From contig NC_052357.1 in NCBI RefSeq assembly GCF_009727055.1, positions 19,515,114 through 19,579,113 on the forward strand: DNA of 64,000 bases, in the 5' to 3' direction. Of the stretch, positions 36,560 to 48,331 are shown piece by piece; the stretch's first letter is position 1, and the number at the start of each line of letters is the position of its first letter. Source of the stretch: Benincasa hispida (taxonomy: Eukaryota; Streptophyta; Magnoliopsida; Cucurbitales; Cucurbitaceae). The position numbers were made by a program, and so were the translations under genes. The notes beneath the pieces are model-generated. The model had not been told where the DNA came from. It did no database searches and saw only the letters and a list, made by a program, of their open reading frames with translations.

Positions 36560-38494
36560 TGTTGGGTTTTATGTCCTAAAACTCGTGGTTTGTAAACAAT
36601 AACACTTATTTCTGAAAATTCAATAAGTTATTGAAAATATGTATTACTTATTTCGTTTTAAAAATCCAATAAACTAAAAGATCCATAACTATTACATGAG
36701 TACTTGAACTTTATGTGGAGACATAAACGTGGATCAGGTTCGAGTAAATAGTCAAAATGATCTATAGTATATGAATGAAGTTAGGTGCCTTATTCTGGTA
36801 ACACTATTAGATGTGGCCCACTCTGTAGTTGTTACAAGAAGTTGTAAAGTGCAACAGATGATGTGATCCTAATTCGTACATGTTATGACATGAGGAGTGG
36901 GGGCATCCTGTGCAATGAGTTTGTACAAGATTGGACCACAAAATCAGTCACTCATACTTTATAACGTTGTTTACCGTTTAAGACGGACTATTTTAAAGCG
37001 ATAACCTAAGTAACTTGACCTCCTGAGCTAACTATGAACTCCTATTTATTTGGAATTATCCTTAGATTTGCATAGGTGAGGGTTCACTCAACAGCGCCGG
37101 CTCAATAAACCTCCATTTTAGGGTGTAAGACCGGGTAGATAGCTGGGGACATAGGGTGCAAGATGAAATTCACTCCTACAAGCTTTTAGGAATAGTAGAA
37201 AGGTTTGCTTTTAGGAATAGTAAAGAGGTTTTTCCCTTAAGTGCTGACTTTGAGTCTTGAACAAGAGGCCCCACCCTCTCATTGGCGCAAGAGGGACTCA
37301 GTTTGTTGATCGGATCATAAACCAATTGTTCATTAGAGAATTAGTGGGACTTAAAGAACAAGAGGTAATCTTGAGGGTAAAACAGACATTTGACCCAACC
37401 CTTATTGCGAACAACCTGTGAAGGGTTAACTTACTAATCATGGTTATATCGAGTGGACATAATATATCTATAGTGAGGGGAGTGCAATTATGGACTTTAG
37501 TGGAGTGACCCATTAGTTAACAAATGAGCGTTAATTCGGTGTAAAGAGTTTACCCAATTAATCTCTGATCGTTGGAGCCCATGATCTGTAGATCTACGAG
37601 GTCCCCTTACTAGCTCAAAAATGGATTAGCTTTAGAGTAGCGTGATAAGTTGATTTGAAATGTTCGGATTAAAATTAAGGGAATTAGTAATTATATGTGA
37701 TATAATTACGCGTTTAATTTTAGAATTAAACGAAATTGGAGAATAAATTAATATTTAAATATGATTTAAATATTAAATTCATGAATAGGGATTTAAGAAT
37801 GTGGAATTGGTATTAAATTAATTTAATATTTGATATTAAATTAATTGAATTAATTAAATTGTTTAATTAATTATTAATTATTAATTTTATTAGAAAAATT
37901 AATTTTAAATTAATTTTTGTAAAATTGAATATAATTTCAGTTTTAATTATTGAATTAAAAACTAAAATTAAGTTTTAATTTGAAAATTTTCAAATTAAAA
38001 GAAAAATAGAAGGAAATTGGAAATGGAAAAGTTGGAATTTTCCACTTCCATTTCCAACAAGCTCAATCACTCTTCCACTTCAAATTCTCGATCAAATTTA
38101 TAGAAGGAGATGTAATACATGCATGGTTTCTCTTTGCATGAATGTCATGCAATATATACTTCATTTCTTAGTGGAATTAAGGCATGCAAAAGGGTGGATT
38201 TTGGCTGAAAATCTGTCTTGAAGAATTGTTCTTCATGAGTTCATAAATGAGAAACGTCTCCTCTTTTTTTTCCCTTACTTCAAGCTTATTTTAAGTCCCA
38301 CAACTCAATCCAAGGCACCAAGAGGATAGTAGGGTAGATCTTGTGGTGGTTCACAAGCTGAATTCAAGAAGATTACAGCTAAGAGTCGTGATTCTAGGTG
38401 TTCTTCAAAGGTATGTCATAAAACCCACTTTGTATTTTATGAGCATGCTTAGATTCAAAGCCAAAATTAACGAATTAGAATGCTTAATGATCCG
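36560..38494 (+). mobile_element. LTR I, junction with E integrase
   Basis: Starts TGTTGGGTTTTATGTCC and is colinear with the solo LTR 19941-21855, up to GAATGCTTAATGATCCGTT. There the E integrase frame (Y-A-W-I-Y-F-L-K-T-R) begins without the normal LTR terminus. Left flank (G) and right flank (E) do not share a TSD, so this is a rearranged or end-deleted copy. A 21-bp local repeat, GCTTTTAGGAATAGTARA..., occurs twice at about 37180-37225. Confidence 0.8.
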
Positions 38495-39507
38495 TTATGC
38501 TTGGATATATTTTCTAAAAACTCGTTATGCTTTATCCCAAGTCTACATTGATTTTGCTAAGAAGGTTCAAATACAATTTTCTTGAACCATCAAAATTCTT
38601 CCTATATATAATGTAATGGAATACAAAAGCTCAGTTCTTCTTTCTTTTATCGTTGAACACGACATTCTTGTTCAATGCTCTTACCTCCACTCCTCTCAAC
38701 AAAATGGTCGAGCGGAGTGTAAACATCAGCGTATTTTGGATTATGTCTGTGCTCAACTTCTCTCTGCTTCTTACCTTAAGAAGTTTTGGGGTAAGGCTAC
38801 TCTTACTTCGGTGTATGTTATCAATTGTCTATCTTCATCTATCCTTCAGAACATCTCCCTTTTTTAATGTCTCTACGGTACTCCTCCCTCTTACTCTCAT
38901 TTTAAAGTTTTTGGTTATGTCTATTTTGTTCTTCTTCATCCTCACGAGCATACCAAACTTGAACGTCGTGCTTCTTTGTGCTGTTTTCTTGGCTATGGGA
39001 CTGATCATAAAGGTTTTTGTTGCTGGGATCTTGTCTCTAAACGGTTACTTGTTTCCCGTCATGTTACTTTTGGGAGCATCGTATGTTTTTTAATCTCTCT
39101 TCCTTCCATACCCCTATTTCTACATCTCCCATTTTCTTTACTGATCCTTCCTATACCCTTTTTCCTGACCTTGACCCACCCACCTCTATCTCTCCTCTCC
39201 CCAACCCACCATTGGATTCTACCCTTATCTCTCCTCTCCCTGGCTCAACTTTAGATTCCAATGATACTTCATCCTTTCCCACAACCTCTCTATCTGCTCA
39301 AACTGCTCCCTTCTTGATCGTCCGGTATCACCATCTGTTTTTGCTGCTGATTCTTAACTTGCACCAGTCCTTCCTATTTATCGCTCCACCCGGTTAAGTA
39401 GACCTTTGCCTCATCTTTCGAATTTTCACTGTTTCTCCATTATTCAGTCTTTAGTCGAACCGTCATCTTATCATGAAGCTAGCAGTAACCCGCTTTGGCA
39501 GTGAGCA
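38495..39507 (+). pseudogene. Copia integrase and linker (element E)
   Basis: The integrase core resumes with A-W-I-Y-F-L-K-T-R and I-D-F-A-K-K-V-Q-I-Q-F-S-stop. The expected D-N-A-M-E-Y reads Y-N-V-M-E-Y, so the second catalytic Asp is lost. S-Q-Q-N-G-R-A-E-C-K-H-Q-R keeps the Glu region. After 38867 the frame shifts: C-C-F-L-G-Y-G-T-D-H-K-G-F, then a Ser/Pro/Leu-rich linker (T-S-P-I-F-F-T-D-P-S in one frame). Overlapping open frames at 38653-39397 are pieces of this one coding region. Confidence 0.85.
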
Positions 39508-39963
39508 ATGGCTGAAGAACTTCAGGCATTAGAAAAGTTGCATACTTGGGATTATGTTAATCTTCCCCTAAGCAAGAAACCTATTGGTTGTAAGTGGGTC
39601 TATAAAATCAAAACACTTTCTGATGGCTCTATTAAACGTTATAAGGCTCGCCTTGTTGCTAAAGGCTATTCTCAAGAATACAATGTTGACCATGAAGAAA
39701 CATTCACTCCAATAGCTTGAATGACATTCTTCCGAAGCCTTTTAACTGTTGCCACCACCAAACAATGGGCTATTCTACAGATGGATGTAGAAAAATGAAT
39801 TTCTCAATGTTTGTATATGAAACCTCCACCTGGTGCAACTCCTTCACTTCAGAAAGTTTGTCGTCTCCGACAAGTCTTATATAGTCTGAAACAAGCCCCA
39901 CGAGCATGGTTTACCACGTATAGTTCCACTATCACCCAACTTGGTTTTACTTTCAGTTCCCAC
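39508..39963 (+). pseudogene. Copia RT N-terminal half (element E)
   Basis: [39 protein letters not shown], stop at 39720, then A-I-L-Q-M-D-V, L-Y-S-L-K-Q-A-P-R-A-W-F and L-G-F-T-F-S-S. It is interrupted by LTR H exactly between the S-S and H-D-T codons; the polypeptide frame resumes at 45447. Confidence 0.88.
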
Positions 39964-41167
39964 TGTTGGGGGTAATGCCCTAAAGTCTCGTGTCCTATAG
40001 TTTGTAAACAGTTTGTACGAACGCTTATGTTGTATAATATATGATATTTTACTTCACATCTTGATTTTGCTCAGTTGCATGTTTTATTTGCTTTACCACA
40101 AACCAATAAACTTAAAATCCCTGGTTATATGTATGTAACTCAAGCATGTATGTGGTGACATACAAGTGGATCATGTCTTGAGTGATAACCAAAATGGTCT
40201 GTAGTATATGGATATAGGAGGGAAAACTTATCCTGGTAACGCTATGGATGCGGCCCGCTTTGTGGAATGGTCACAAGTGTTGTGACTTGTCATAGATGGT
40301 CTGATCCTGATCATTCGTGTTGGGGACATGTGAGCGGGGGCGTCCTATAAAAAGAGTTCTTATAAGACCTAACCACGAAGTGTTAATGTCTCATTATATA
40401 AAACCATTCATGATAGAGACTTCACTTCATTAGGATGACCATAGGTAACATGACCTCAATCTTGAGTGAGTTGGGAACTCCTACCATTGAATGTGGTTCT
40501 TTGATTTGTATGGGTGCGAGTGGCCAGGTCACCGATTCAAACCTACCATTTTGAGAATTCGTCTAATTTGAGAGTTGAGAACTCAGCTACACAAGATGGA
40601 ATTCACTTCTTCCCCGAAGCAGGGGTAAGTAGATAAATAGCTCCCTCAAGGGCTGATTCTAGGCCTTGAACAATGTGGCGCCACACACCTTCTCTTGGCC
40701 CGAGAGATGTTCACACATAGTTGGACTGTGTTGTATTGTTCATTAGAGGAATCAGTGGTACTTAAGTTGGATGGTATTTTGATTAAGTATATTTCCTATG
40801 CGACGGAGTTCAAATAAAGAGTTGATGAAATCGAGAATTACAATGAGTATGCGATGAGTGGGTTAAGAAGGAGTTTAGATAATACTTCCTAAGATTGCGT
40901 ACAAGTTATGCGATCACGCTACACACAAACAATAGCATGTCATTTCTCAATGCAAATGGCATAATTCCTACTTCTAGGACGCATGTGATGTATACGAAAG
41001 TGTTGATAGGACTTATGTCTAAGCCTCTATTCTTGTCTATGCGATGATGAATGATGCACACATACACAAGGTGACCTTATACTATCATATCCTATTTCTA
41101 GGGTGCATGCGATGCGTTAATAACAATAGAACTTATGTCTAAGTTTCTATCTCTTGCTTATGCAGCT

Positions 41168-43198
41168 TGATGACGGGCAGAAATGCACATCATTGTAGGC
41201 CTTTTATTTAAAATTATGAGGGCTGTTAAGTAGAAGATGCGACGATTATATTAAGAATTCATGAGAAAACAAGCTTACGTTGATCGGCATTAAGAATCTC
41301 GGTTAACCCACTTTTATGCGTTTTTATGCGTTCAATTGTCTATCTTTGTAGCTAACGCAGAAAATGGTTGCATATGCGGAAGCCAGGCTATCGCAAAAAC
41401 GATCGCATGCGAGGAATCTCTCTATCGCAGAGGCGAATGCATACGTTTGATGCATGGATGCTGCGGTCATCAACCGCATGAGTCCATCGCATAGAAGTTG
41501 CGGTTGTCAAGCGAATACGGTCGTCACAGAAAGATTGCGGCTACAGAATAATAACCATAATAGAGGGATGACCGTAAGAGTGGTGGAATGCGTTGATACT
41601 CCAGAAACCAAGCATGAACGCATACCTCGAAAGTATCAAAAGGTGATGTTGACATTTTACCTACCACGCCGTTAGCAGCAGAGATTCAGAGCAGGTCCAT
41701 CACGTCCATCATGCCGTTAGCTGCAGAATTTCAGAGAAGGACCATTAATGCTGTCGGCGATCAAACTCTATAAATAGAAGCCGTTGAGCAGAACTTCAAA
41801 TCATCCAAGGTTTTCCACCTGAGGTTCCCTGCCTTAGGGGGGATCCTTGTGATTCAGACCAAAGCATGAGAAGATAGTCTTAAGGATTCTTCATCCCTTC
41901 AATCATTCCGAGTGACGACCGGAGCCTTTGCCGAAGTTAGAGCTCGAGGGAGTCTACTCTACTGGCCATGCTTGGCACCACCGACAACCTTAACACACAT
42001 CTTTGCTTCCATCTGGCCCTCCGTTTCTCTTCTATCTTTGTATTGTATTACATTGTGGCTTAAGAGATTAATACATTTTGTGATCAATGCATTTCTATAT
42101 TTTCCTTCGATTCCATCTTTATCCTCATTTACTTAGCATCCTTTACTTTTATTGCATCATTAAGTAAGACTGCTAGAGTATCACATACTTAATCATGCGA
42201 TATAGGAATATGAAGCATGTAGCAAACCACCGGGAGGTATGCATTGCACAAGTGTTGTGAGAAAACCTTATTTGTTTAGTGTGAAGTTGTAGTAACGCTT
42301 TTCTATAAGCGGACACAATGCATGTCTATGAGTAGAATCAATAGCGACCAACTGCCCGGGAGGGTAAGTAGTTGATCACATTAAGTAGTGTAAGTAAGTG
42401 TTCACTAGAGATAGGAAATCTTACGTCAACCATGTTTATATGATTACCTTGTCTTATGAACGCATCATTCATCATTTAGGCATGCTTGGAAGAGTAGTCT
42501 AAAGACCAAATCTAGACTCGAGAGAGCGGATTGGATCGCATAAGCAAGAATGGGGAACTTAGGAATAAGCTCCGTTTGCTACTACACAACGTATGCACCC
42601 TTTAAGTAGGACATGGTGGTATGCGGTCATCTTGTTTATGTGTGAGAGCACGTGAGCGAGAATAGAGACTTAGTAATAAGGCCTCGTGACACTATCGCAT
42701 ATACATCGCATGCGTCTTCGTCAAGTGTGTATAGCATAATCACATAGCTTGCGTTGGCTGGGGTTACCCTTGCAGTCAAGCTTAGTGTTGCAGTGAAGAC
42801 ATCCTCGCCACTTTATCTATTTTTCTATGCATATTACCGCGCGTTAACAGTTGTCGTATCTCTACCTCTCGTTCATACTTCCACCACTTAATCTGATAGT
42901 TAGGAGTAGAAGTAGTGCATAGCTCATAACCCTTAATATTCTTTTATTTTTCACCGCAAACACATTACCGCATAACATTTAGCTACAAGTCCCTAAGTTC
43001 GACCTCGGATCATCCGAGAAACTTGCGATCTCGTTATACTTGGTGAGAGCACAAGAAAACTTATGATATGAATGCATGGTCATTGCATAAGAGATTAACA
43101 CATACTTTTCGTTCCAACGCATGGCCACCAACGCATGAGAACAAACGCATCACCTAAGACACACATCACAAATATGCGTTACCAAATTTACTTTATCA
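41168..43198 (+). mobile_element. Solo LTR (TGATGACGG family), copy 1
   Basis: 2,031 bp, TGATGACGGGCAGAAATGCA ... AAATTTACTTTATCA. Flanks CAGCT (41163-41167) and CGGCT (43199-43203) match at 4 of 5 bases. It is colinear over its length with copy 2 at 50733-52848. A TATA box lies at 41769-41776 with a promoter-like context, followed by a T-rich region suited to termination. No gag/pol occurs beside either copy. Copia or gypsy affiliation cannot be decided from the LTR alone. Confidence 0.8.
41769..41776 (+). promoter_or_regulatory. Putative LTR TATA box (copy 1)
   Basis: TATAAATA in the context CTCTATAAATAGAAGCC. The same motif is conserved at 51339-51346 in copy 2. It is a likely U3 promoter for LTR transcription. 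Confidence 0.6.
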
Positions 43199-43203
43199 CG
43201 GCT

Positions 43204-43258
43204 CTAATCTGACTCTCTCAAGCCTAGATTCTAATCTGACTCTCTCAAGTCTAGATTC
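43204..43258. repeat. 27-bp tandem duplication
   Basis: CTAATCTGACTCTCTCAAG followed by YCTAGATT occurs twice with a period of 27 bp (starts 43204 and 43231), just right of the copy 1 solo LTR. Confidence 0.85.
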
Positions 43259-43868
43259 TATCTTTAGACTACTCTCACAAGTATCTCTAAATGATGACTG
43301 ACGCATATATAAGACAAGATGATCGCATAAAGTGTAAATCTTAGGTCATGCTAGCTAAGTACTTCTCAACCCATTCGGGAATTTAGCTACTCATGCGAAG
43401 TATGGAGAGATTGAACATAAGTTGAAATGAGAATTCCATTTTCCATAAATGAAGTGCTGAATACAAAATAACAATGGAATGTAGGGATAAGAAGCCCTTG
43501 CTTCCCGTGGCTTTTTACACTGTTTTTTTTTCACTCCACTATGTCCAGCTGAATGTTCTTACTTTCGCAATTGTTGGCCCTCTCTCCCTTTGTAGTGCTT
43601 CCCGACAGTCTCTTGAGCTGTCCGGGAATGATCTCTCAGCTTCTTCGCCTCTTAGCCCGTTTCCGTCTTCTAAATGTAAGTATGAATATGAACAGACTAA
43701 TGGCTCTCTATCTTGTATATGATCTAACTTGTTAACCCCTTTTACAATGGTGGCCTCAGGTATTTATAGAGCTCAAGGTGAAGCAGCATTTATCTCTAAT
43801 GATTGCGATGATGGACAATCATTAAATCTTTTGCTTTGATGCGCCGATTAATGGTCACCGAAAGTTGA

Positions 43869-44119
43869 GTGTATTTGCTATAGTGTGGCTTTAACGGCTT
43901 GTCAACTAAATTCGTATTCAACCGACCTCAGGTTTCCCTCCCATCATGATTTATTATGATGTCACCTTGATGCCTGTCTCTTATACACATCTAGATGTGT
44001 ATAAGAGACAGGTGTACTTGCTATAGTGTGGCTTTTAATGGCTTGTCAACTAAATTCGGATTCGACCGTCATCAGCTTTCCATCCCATCATGATTTATTA
44101 TGCTGTCACCTTGATACGC
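43869..44119. repeat. Two ~105-bp copies flanking the adapter
   Basis: 43869-43973 and 44012-44119 are the same sequence with about 10% divergence (both begin GTGTAYTTGCTATAGTGTGG). They meet exactly at the two ends of the 38-bp adapter. They may be different repeat copies joined by a chimeric read, or a true duplication with adapter retained. Confidence 0.85.
43974..44011. other. Tn5 mosaic-end junction adapter (assembly artefact)
   Basis: Perfect 38-bp palindrome: CTGTCTCTTATACACATCT (43974-43992) followed by its reverse complement AGATGTGTATAAGAGACAG (43993-44011). The 19-bp word is the hyperactive Tn5 mosaic end. Two head-to-head copies form the junction adapter of transposase mate-pair libraries. 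No plant element is known to me with this terminus; library origin is by far the best explanation. Confidence 0.97.
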
Positions 44120-45446
44120 AGTATTTATGCGACCACCTTCTTGAGCAACTTTTCACGATCGCATGACTTTGCGATAGCAATCTTTCAATGCGCGCGGACG
44201 CCTAATTCCTTGGATCACAATTTTACTTGCGCCAACACATTTTTCCTGCACAAAATAAGTAAATTAATTGCTTTTATGCGATGGCCGCATGTGATCGCAA
44301 TTTTCTCAGTTTAACACTTTTGGACATGATATTGTTTATTTTCACTATCGCATTCCCTCATTGTTTTACTTATTTGAGTTGTAATAACATGCATTTCTAC
44401 CCGTTATCAGAATGCTTGACAATTAACGGATGGTAGATCTCGTGGTTAAAGAGTTTAGTCAGCTATTTACGGACCATTGGAGCTTCGAGTCACAGGTCCA
44501 TAGGTCCCCTGGGTAGCTTGAATAAAGTCGAAAATCAGTGTTTGAGTTAATTTGAAATGTTCAAATTGGCAAGAGGAAGTTCGATTATATATGATATAAT
44601 TGGACTGGTTAATTATATATGATATAATTGGCTAAATGTATGAGATACATTATTTTGGAGGAACTTAGATATAAATATGATTTATATCAACTAGAGGAGA
44701 AATTACTATAGTAGATATGTGATATCAAACTATAGGGTAAAAATATAATATGATTATATTTTTTAATAATTTAATTGGTTAATTGTATGATAATTAACCT
44801 AAAATCTCTCTCGGACGTGTGTTAGTGGGAAAACAGCGTCGGTTATTATAACCAAAGAATAAAAATGAAATTTTCTTTCATTTTGAAGAGTTCGAAAAAA
44901 GATCGGAAGGTTGCGCGTTAGTGTGGAAACGTAAACGATCGCCTACCTTTTCCTAAACGATCGTTCAGTAAAACCTTCACGACCGTGTAGTTTCTTCTAA
45001 GCGATAAGCATCTAGCTATGCGATAGTTTTCTATTCTCTCCCACTTGCTTATCGTCTACACGGTTAGTTCTTCCTTCTACCTCTACCAAACTTACCAAAG
45101 ACCATGCTTTGGGTTCTTACTCTGAGAATACCTAGGGCTCTTTTCTGGTGGTGTCGTTCCCGCTGCATTCGTTTGTTTGTGGTTGTTCATGTTGCTGTAG
45201 CTGATCTGCTGGGCATATGTTGATCAGGTAGAGGTCTTCTGCTGCGTTGAGTTCCAAAGTTTGAAGAGCATCTTCAACTGGTATGAGAACTGTCTCCCTT
45301 GTTATTAAGTGTTTAAAGCATGCCGTTAATTACTATATATTTGAATAACTGTATGTTCGAATGTATTTGATGTATTTCAGTCACGGTGAAATTGGAGAGA
45401 TCTAACGGCGCTCATGGAACTCTTCGTTAAGAGATCCTTCACCCAC

Positions 45447-45655
45447 GATACCACTCTTTTTTACACGGTAGACCCCTTACAATATTGTTGTTCTTCTTCT
45501 CTATGTTGATGATAAAATCATTACAGGCGATGATCCTCAGGCTATATCTGACTTGCAAACCTATCTGGGAAACCACTTTGAAATGAAAGATTTGGGACCA
45601 CTCAGTTACTTTCTTGGTCTAAAGGTCTCATCTCCCTCTAATAGGTACTATCTAT
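45447..45655 (+). pseudogene. Copia RT catalytic segment (element E)
   Basis: Resumes E after the H TSD: D-T-T-L-F then, after a frame change, Y-V-D-D-K-I-I-T-G-D-D-P-Q-A-I-S-D-L-Q and F-E-M-K-D-L-G-P-L-S-Y-F-L-G-L. The catalytic Y-V-D-D is intact. It ends R-Y-Y-L where the next LTR inserts. Confidence 0.88.
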
Positions 45656-47542
45656 TGAAGGAGTTGACATTCAACACACGGAAGCTATTAGGATCCTACG
45701 CAGTCTAAATACATCAATTTTAGTGGATTAGCATGCATGTTAATGAAAATATCAGTAGTAGGTTTTCAAGAATATAACCTTTGATGAATTTACTAGCTTA
45801 CTCCAAATCTCCTTGAATTTCTTCTTCAATCTCTAAAGTAGACCACTACAAGAGCCTTCTCTACTAATCTCAGGCCTTAGGTTGGATTGTGGGATTCAAA
45901 TTGAACGAGATTTGGGGAGTATTATGAGAGTTGGAAGAGAGGAAAAATTACGACAAAAATTCCTCTTTTTTTCAGGTTTTCATGAAAAGATTTTCCTTCA
46001 AATAAATCTTTATTTATTCAATTTTAACATGCAATTAAGTTAATATGAGAGATTGACACTTAATCTTCCACTTAATTGAGCGAATTAGGTGTAGGTTAAA
46101 GGGAAAAAAATGGGAAAAACCTACTTTCCATTTTTAAACTATTTTTCTTTTAATTTAATTTTAATTTTCAAATAAAATCAAATTAAAAAAAAAACTTAAT
46201 TTCTGAATTTGAAATTTCAAATTCAAATTTATTCAAAATACTTTATTTCAAATAAATAAATATTTAAATAAATTTAATTAATTAAATAATTAAATATCAA
46301 ATATTAAATTAATTAAATACCTAATCCAAAACATGAATCCTTATTCATGTAATTAATATTTAAATCTCATTTAAATATTTCAAACTCTCCAAAACCGTTT
46401 ACTCTGTTAATTAAACATTTCATTATGTTGAATATAATAATCCAAACCCTAAATTGAGTTTGAACTTTTCAAATACTCTCAACACGTTATTTTATCCTTT
46501 AACGAGCTAGTAAAAGGACCTAATGGACCTAAAGATCATGAGCTTCCAACAATCCGAGATTAATTGGTTAAACGCTTTAAACCGAATTAATCAATGTTCG
46601 TTAACTACCAAGGCACACCACTATAGCTCAGTAGTTGTACTCTCCTCATTGTAGATATATTTATGTCCATTTGATTTAATTATAATCAGTAAGTCGATCA
46701 TTCACAAGTTCGTATTTACAGCTAGGTCAAAATTACCGTTTTACCGTTGCAATACATCTTGCTCCTTAAGTCTCCACTGATCCTCTAATGAACAATTAGT
46801 TTATGGTCCTACCAATAAATCGAGTCCCACTCAGCCATAGAGAGGGTGAGGTTCTTTTGTTCAAGACCAAGAGTTAGTACTTAAGGGAACAACCTATCTG
46901 CTAAACCTAAAACGGCTAGGAGTGAATTCTGTCTTGCAGAGCTATGTCCCTAGCTATCTATCCAGTGTTGCCCCTAAAATGGGAAGTTTATTGAGCAGAT
47001 GTTGAGCCACTCTCACCCATGCAGATTAAAAGATAATTCCGAATAAACAAAAGTTCATAGTTAGCTCAGGATTGAGATCGAGTTACCTTAGGTCATTGAA
47101 TTGAAATAGTTAGTTTTAACAGTAAACGGTCATTATAAAAGAAAGTGACTATTTCGTGGTCCAATCTTATGCAAACATATTTTGTATAGGATGTTCCCAC
47201 TCACATATCTCTACATGAATGACTTTGGGATCAAATCGTTTATATCAACATACAAAGCAGGCTACATCTATAGTGTCCCCAGGATAAGGTACCCAACTCT
47301 ATTTATATACTTGTAGATCGTTTTAGTTATATACTCAAACTTGATCCTTTTTATGTCCTTACATAAAGCTTAAGTATCCATGTTATAGCCATGAGTTCGT
47401 TAGTTTACTGAATTTAAGAATCTATAAATGCAATTTATATGTTCAATAACAACTTTTTGAAACAATCTCTATAACATCTTTATTGTAAATAGAAATATGT
47501 TTAATGTCTACAAACTGCAAGTTTTAGGACATTAACCCAACA
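45656..47542 (-). mobile_element. Solo LTR in E between RT and RNase H
   Basis: 1,887 bp, TGAAGGAGTTGACATTC ... GACATTAACCCAACA on the plus strand, so minus-oriented. E continues L-A-Q-A-K-Y-A-S-D-L-L immediately after it. The flanks TCTAT (45651-45655) and CCTAG (47543-47547) match at 3 of 5 bases, an eroded TSD. It is closest to the B 3' LTR at 16853-18883. Confidence 0.85.
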
Positions 47543-48320
47543 CCTAGCTCAAGCTAAATATGCTTCCGATCTCCTAGCTCAATCTGGCATTACTGACTCA
47601 GCCATATCATCAACACCACTGGATATGAATATTCGTGTGACCTCTTTTGACGGTGTTCCTCTTAGTGATGCCACCCTTTATCGACAACCGGTTGGCGATC
47701 TCATTTACTATACCGTGACCTGACCGGATATTGTATATGTTGTTCACATTGTTAGTTAGTTCATGACTGCTCCTTGGTCTATACATTTTACTGTTGTTCT
47801 TCGCACTCTTTGATATGTTAAAGACACACTTGGCCATGGGCTCCAGTTTTCTTCTTCATCATTCTTGATATTATCTGGCTACTCTGATGCTGATTGGGCT
47901 GGTGACCTCACTGATCGTCGTTCCACCACGAGTTATTATTTTTACTTAGGTGATCCTCTCATTTCTTAGCAAAGTAAGAAATAAATTGTTGTTTCTTTCT
48001 CTAGCACTAAATCCGAATATCGTGCCCTTGCGGATGCTACCTCTGAGTTACTATGGCTTCGATGGCTTCTGACTAATATGGGCATTCCTCAGCAACCTGT
48101 CACTGTACTTCATTGTGACAATCGTAGTGCCATCCAAATTGCCCACAATGATGTCTGTCATGAACGTACCAAGCACATTAAAAATGACTGCCGTTTCGTT
48201 TGTCATCACCTTCTAGGCAATACACTCATCTTGTGATCCATCTCCATTATAGAGTAACCAGCAGACATCTTCACCAAAGCTTTGCAAACTCAAGATGGTT
48301 GCTACTCTACAACCTTGAGT
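47543..48320 (+). pseudogene. Copia RT C-terminus and RNase H (element E)
   Basis: L-A-Q-A-K-Y-A-S-D-L-L-A-Q-S-G-I, P-L-S-D-A-T-L-Y-R-Q-P-V-G-D-L-I-Y. RNase H: G-Y-S-D-A-D-W-A-G-D, F-S-S-T-K-S-E-Y-R-A-L (Glu), H-C-D-N-R-S-A-I-Q-I (Asp), H-E-R-T-K-H-I. The end is A-D-I-F-T-K-A-L-Q-T. In-frame stops occur near 47720, 47760, 47970 and 48235. The catalytic acidic positions survive, so decay is by scattered nonsense rather than deletion. Confidence 0.9.
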
Positions 48321-48331
48321 TTGAGGGAGGA
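48321..48331 (+). other. Polypurine tract of element E
   Basis: TTGAGGGAGGA immediately before the 3' LTR start. Confidence 0.75.

Larger units (their letters stand above)
40764..44409 (-). mobile_element. LTR-like repeat M, minus strand, with nested solo LTR
   Basis: Insert of distinct composition, full of TGCG/GCGAT/ATGCGAT words. On the minus strand it starts TGATAACGGGTAGAAATGCA at 44409, which matches 18 of 20 bases of the start of the solo LTRs at 41168 and 50733. M is therefore likely a related LTR in opposite orientation, itself hit by the solo LTR 41168-43198. The left end near 40764 lacks a TSD and is associated with loss of about 150 bp of H. Open frames at 43474-43735 and 44090-44314 show no known domain. 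It also contains the adapter artefact at 43974-44011. Confidence 0.55.
39964..45441 (+). mobile_element. LTR H in E RT, perfect TSD, with nested M
   Basis: Begins TGTTGGGGGTAATGCC and ends ...AGAGATCCTTCA. The TSD CCCAC lies at 39959-39963 and 45442-45446. LTR sequence covers 39964-40763 and 44410-45441 (1.83 kb). About 150 bp expected between them, by comparison with C and D, is missing where repeat M inserted. No coding domains are present, so it is a solo LTR apart from M. Its termini define the true 3' end of this LTR family. Confidence 0.9.

Noticed and set aside
41454..41675. Homologous open frames in both TGATGACGG LTR copies (41454-41675 and 50920-51150)
   Set aside because: They fall in the U3 tandem-repeat part of the LTR; similarity follows DNA identity and the frames differ in length and end. 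No sign of protein-level conservation.
43974..44011. Natural transposon terminus or genuine Tn5 insertion
   Set aside because: Two abutting mosaic ends with no transposon body fit a library junction; a real Tn5 insertion would have about 5.8 kb between ends and 9-bp flanking repeats.
43474..44314. Open frames of 60-82 residues in repeat M
   Set aside because: Overlapping frames with skewed Leu/Ser composition, near an adapter artefact; no domain recognised.
40764..44409. DNA transposon defined by the inverted TGATRACGGGYAGAAATGCA words
   Set aside because: The left word belongs to a solo LTR with its own TSD and right end at 43198; the inverted pair is better explained by two related LTRs in opposite orientation. 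Kept only as a low-confidence repeat.
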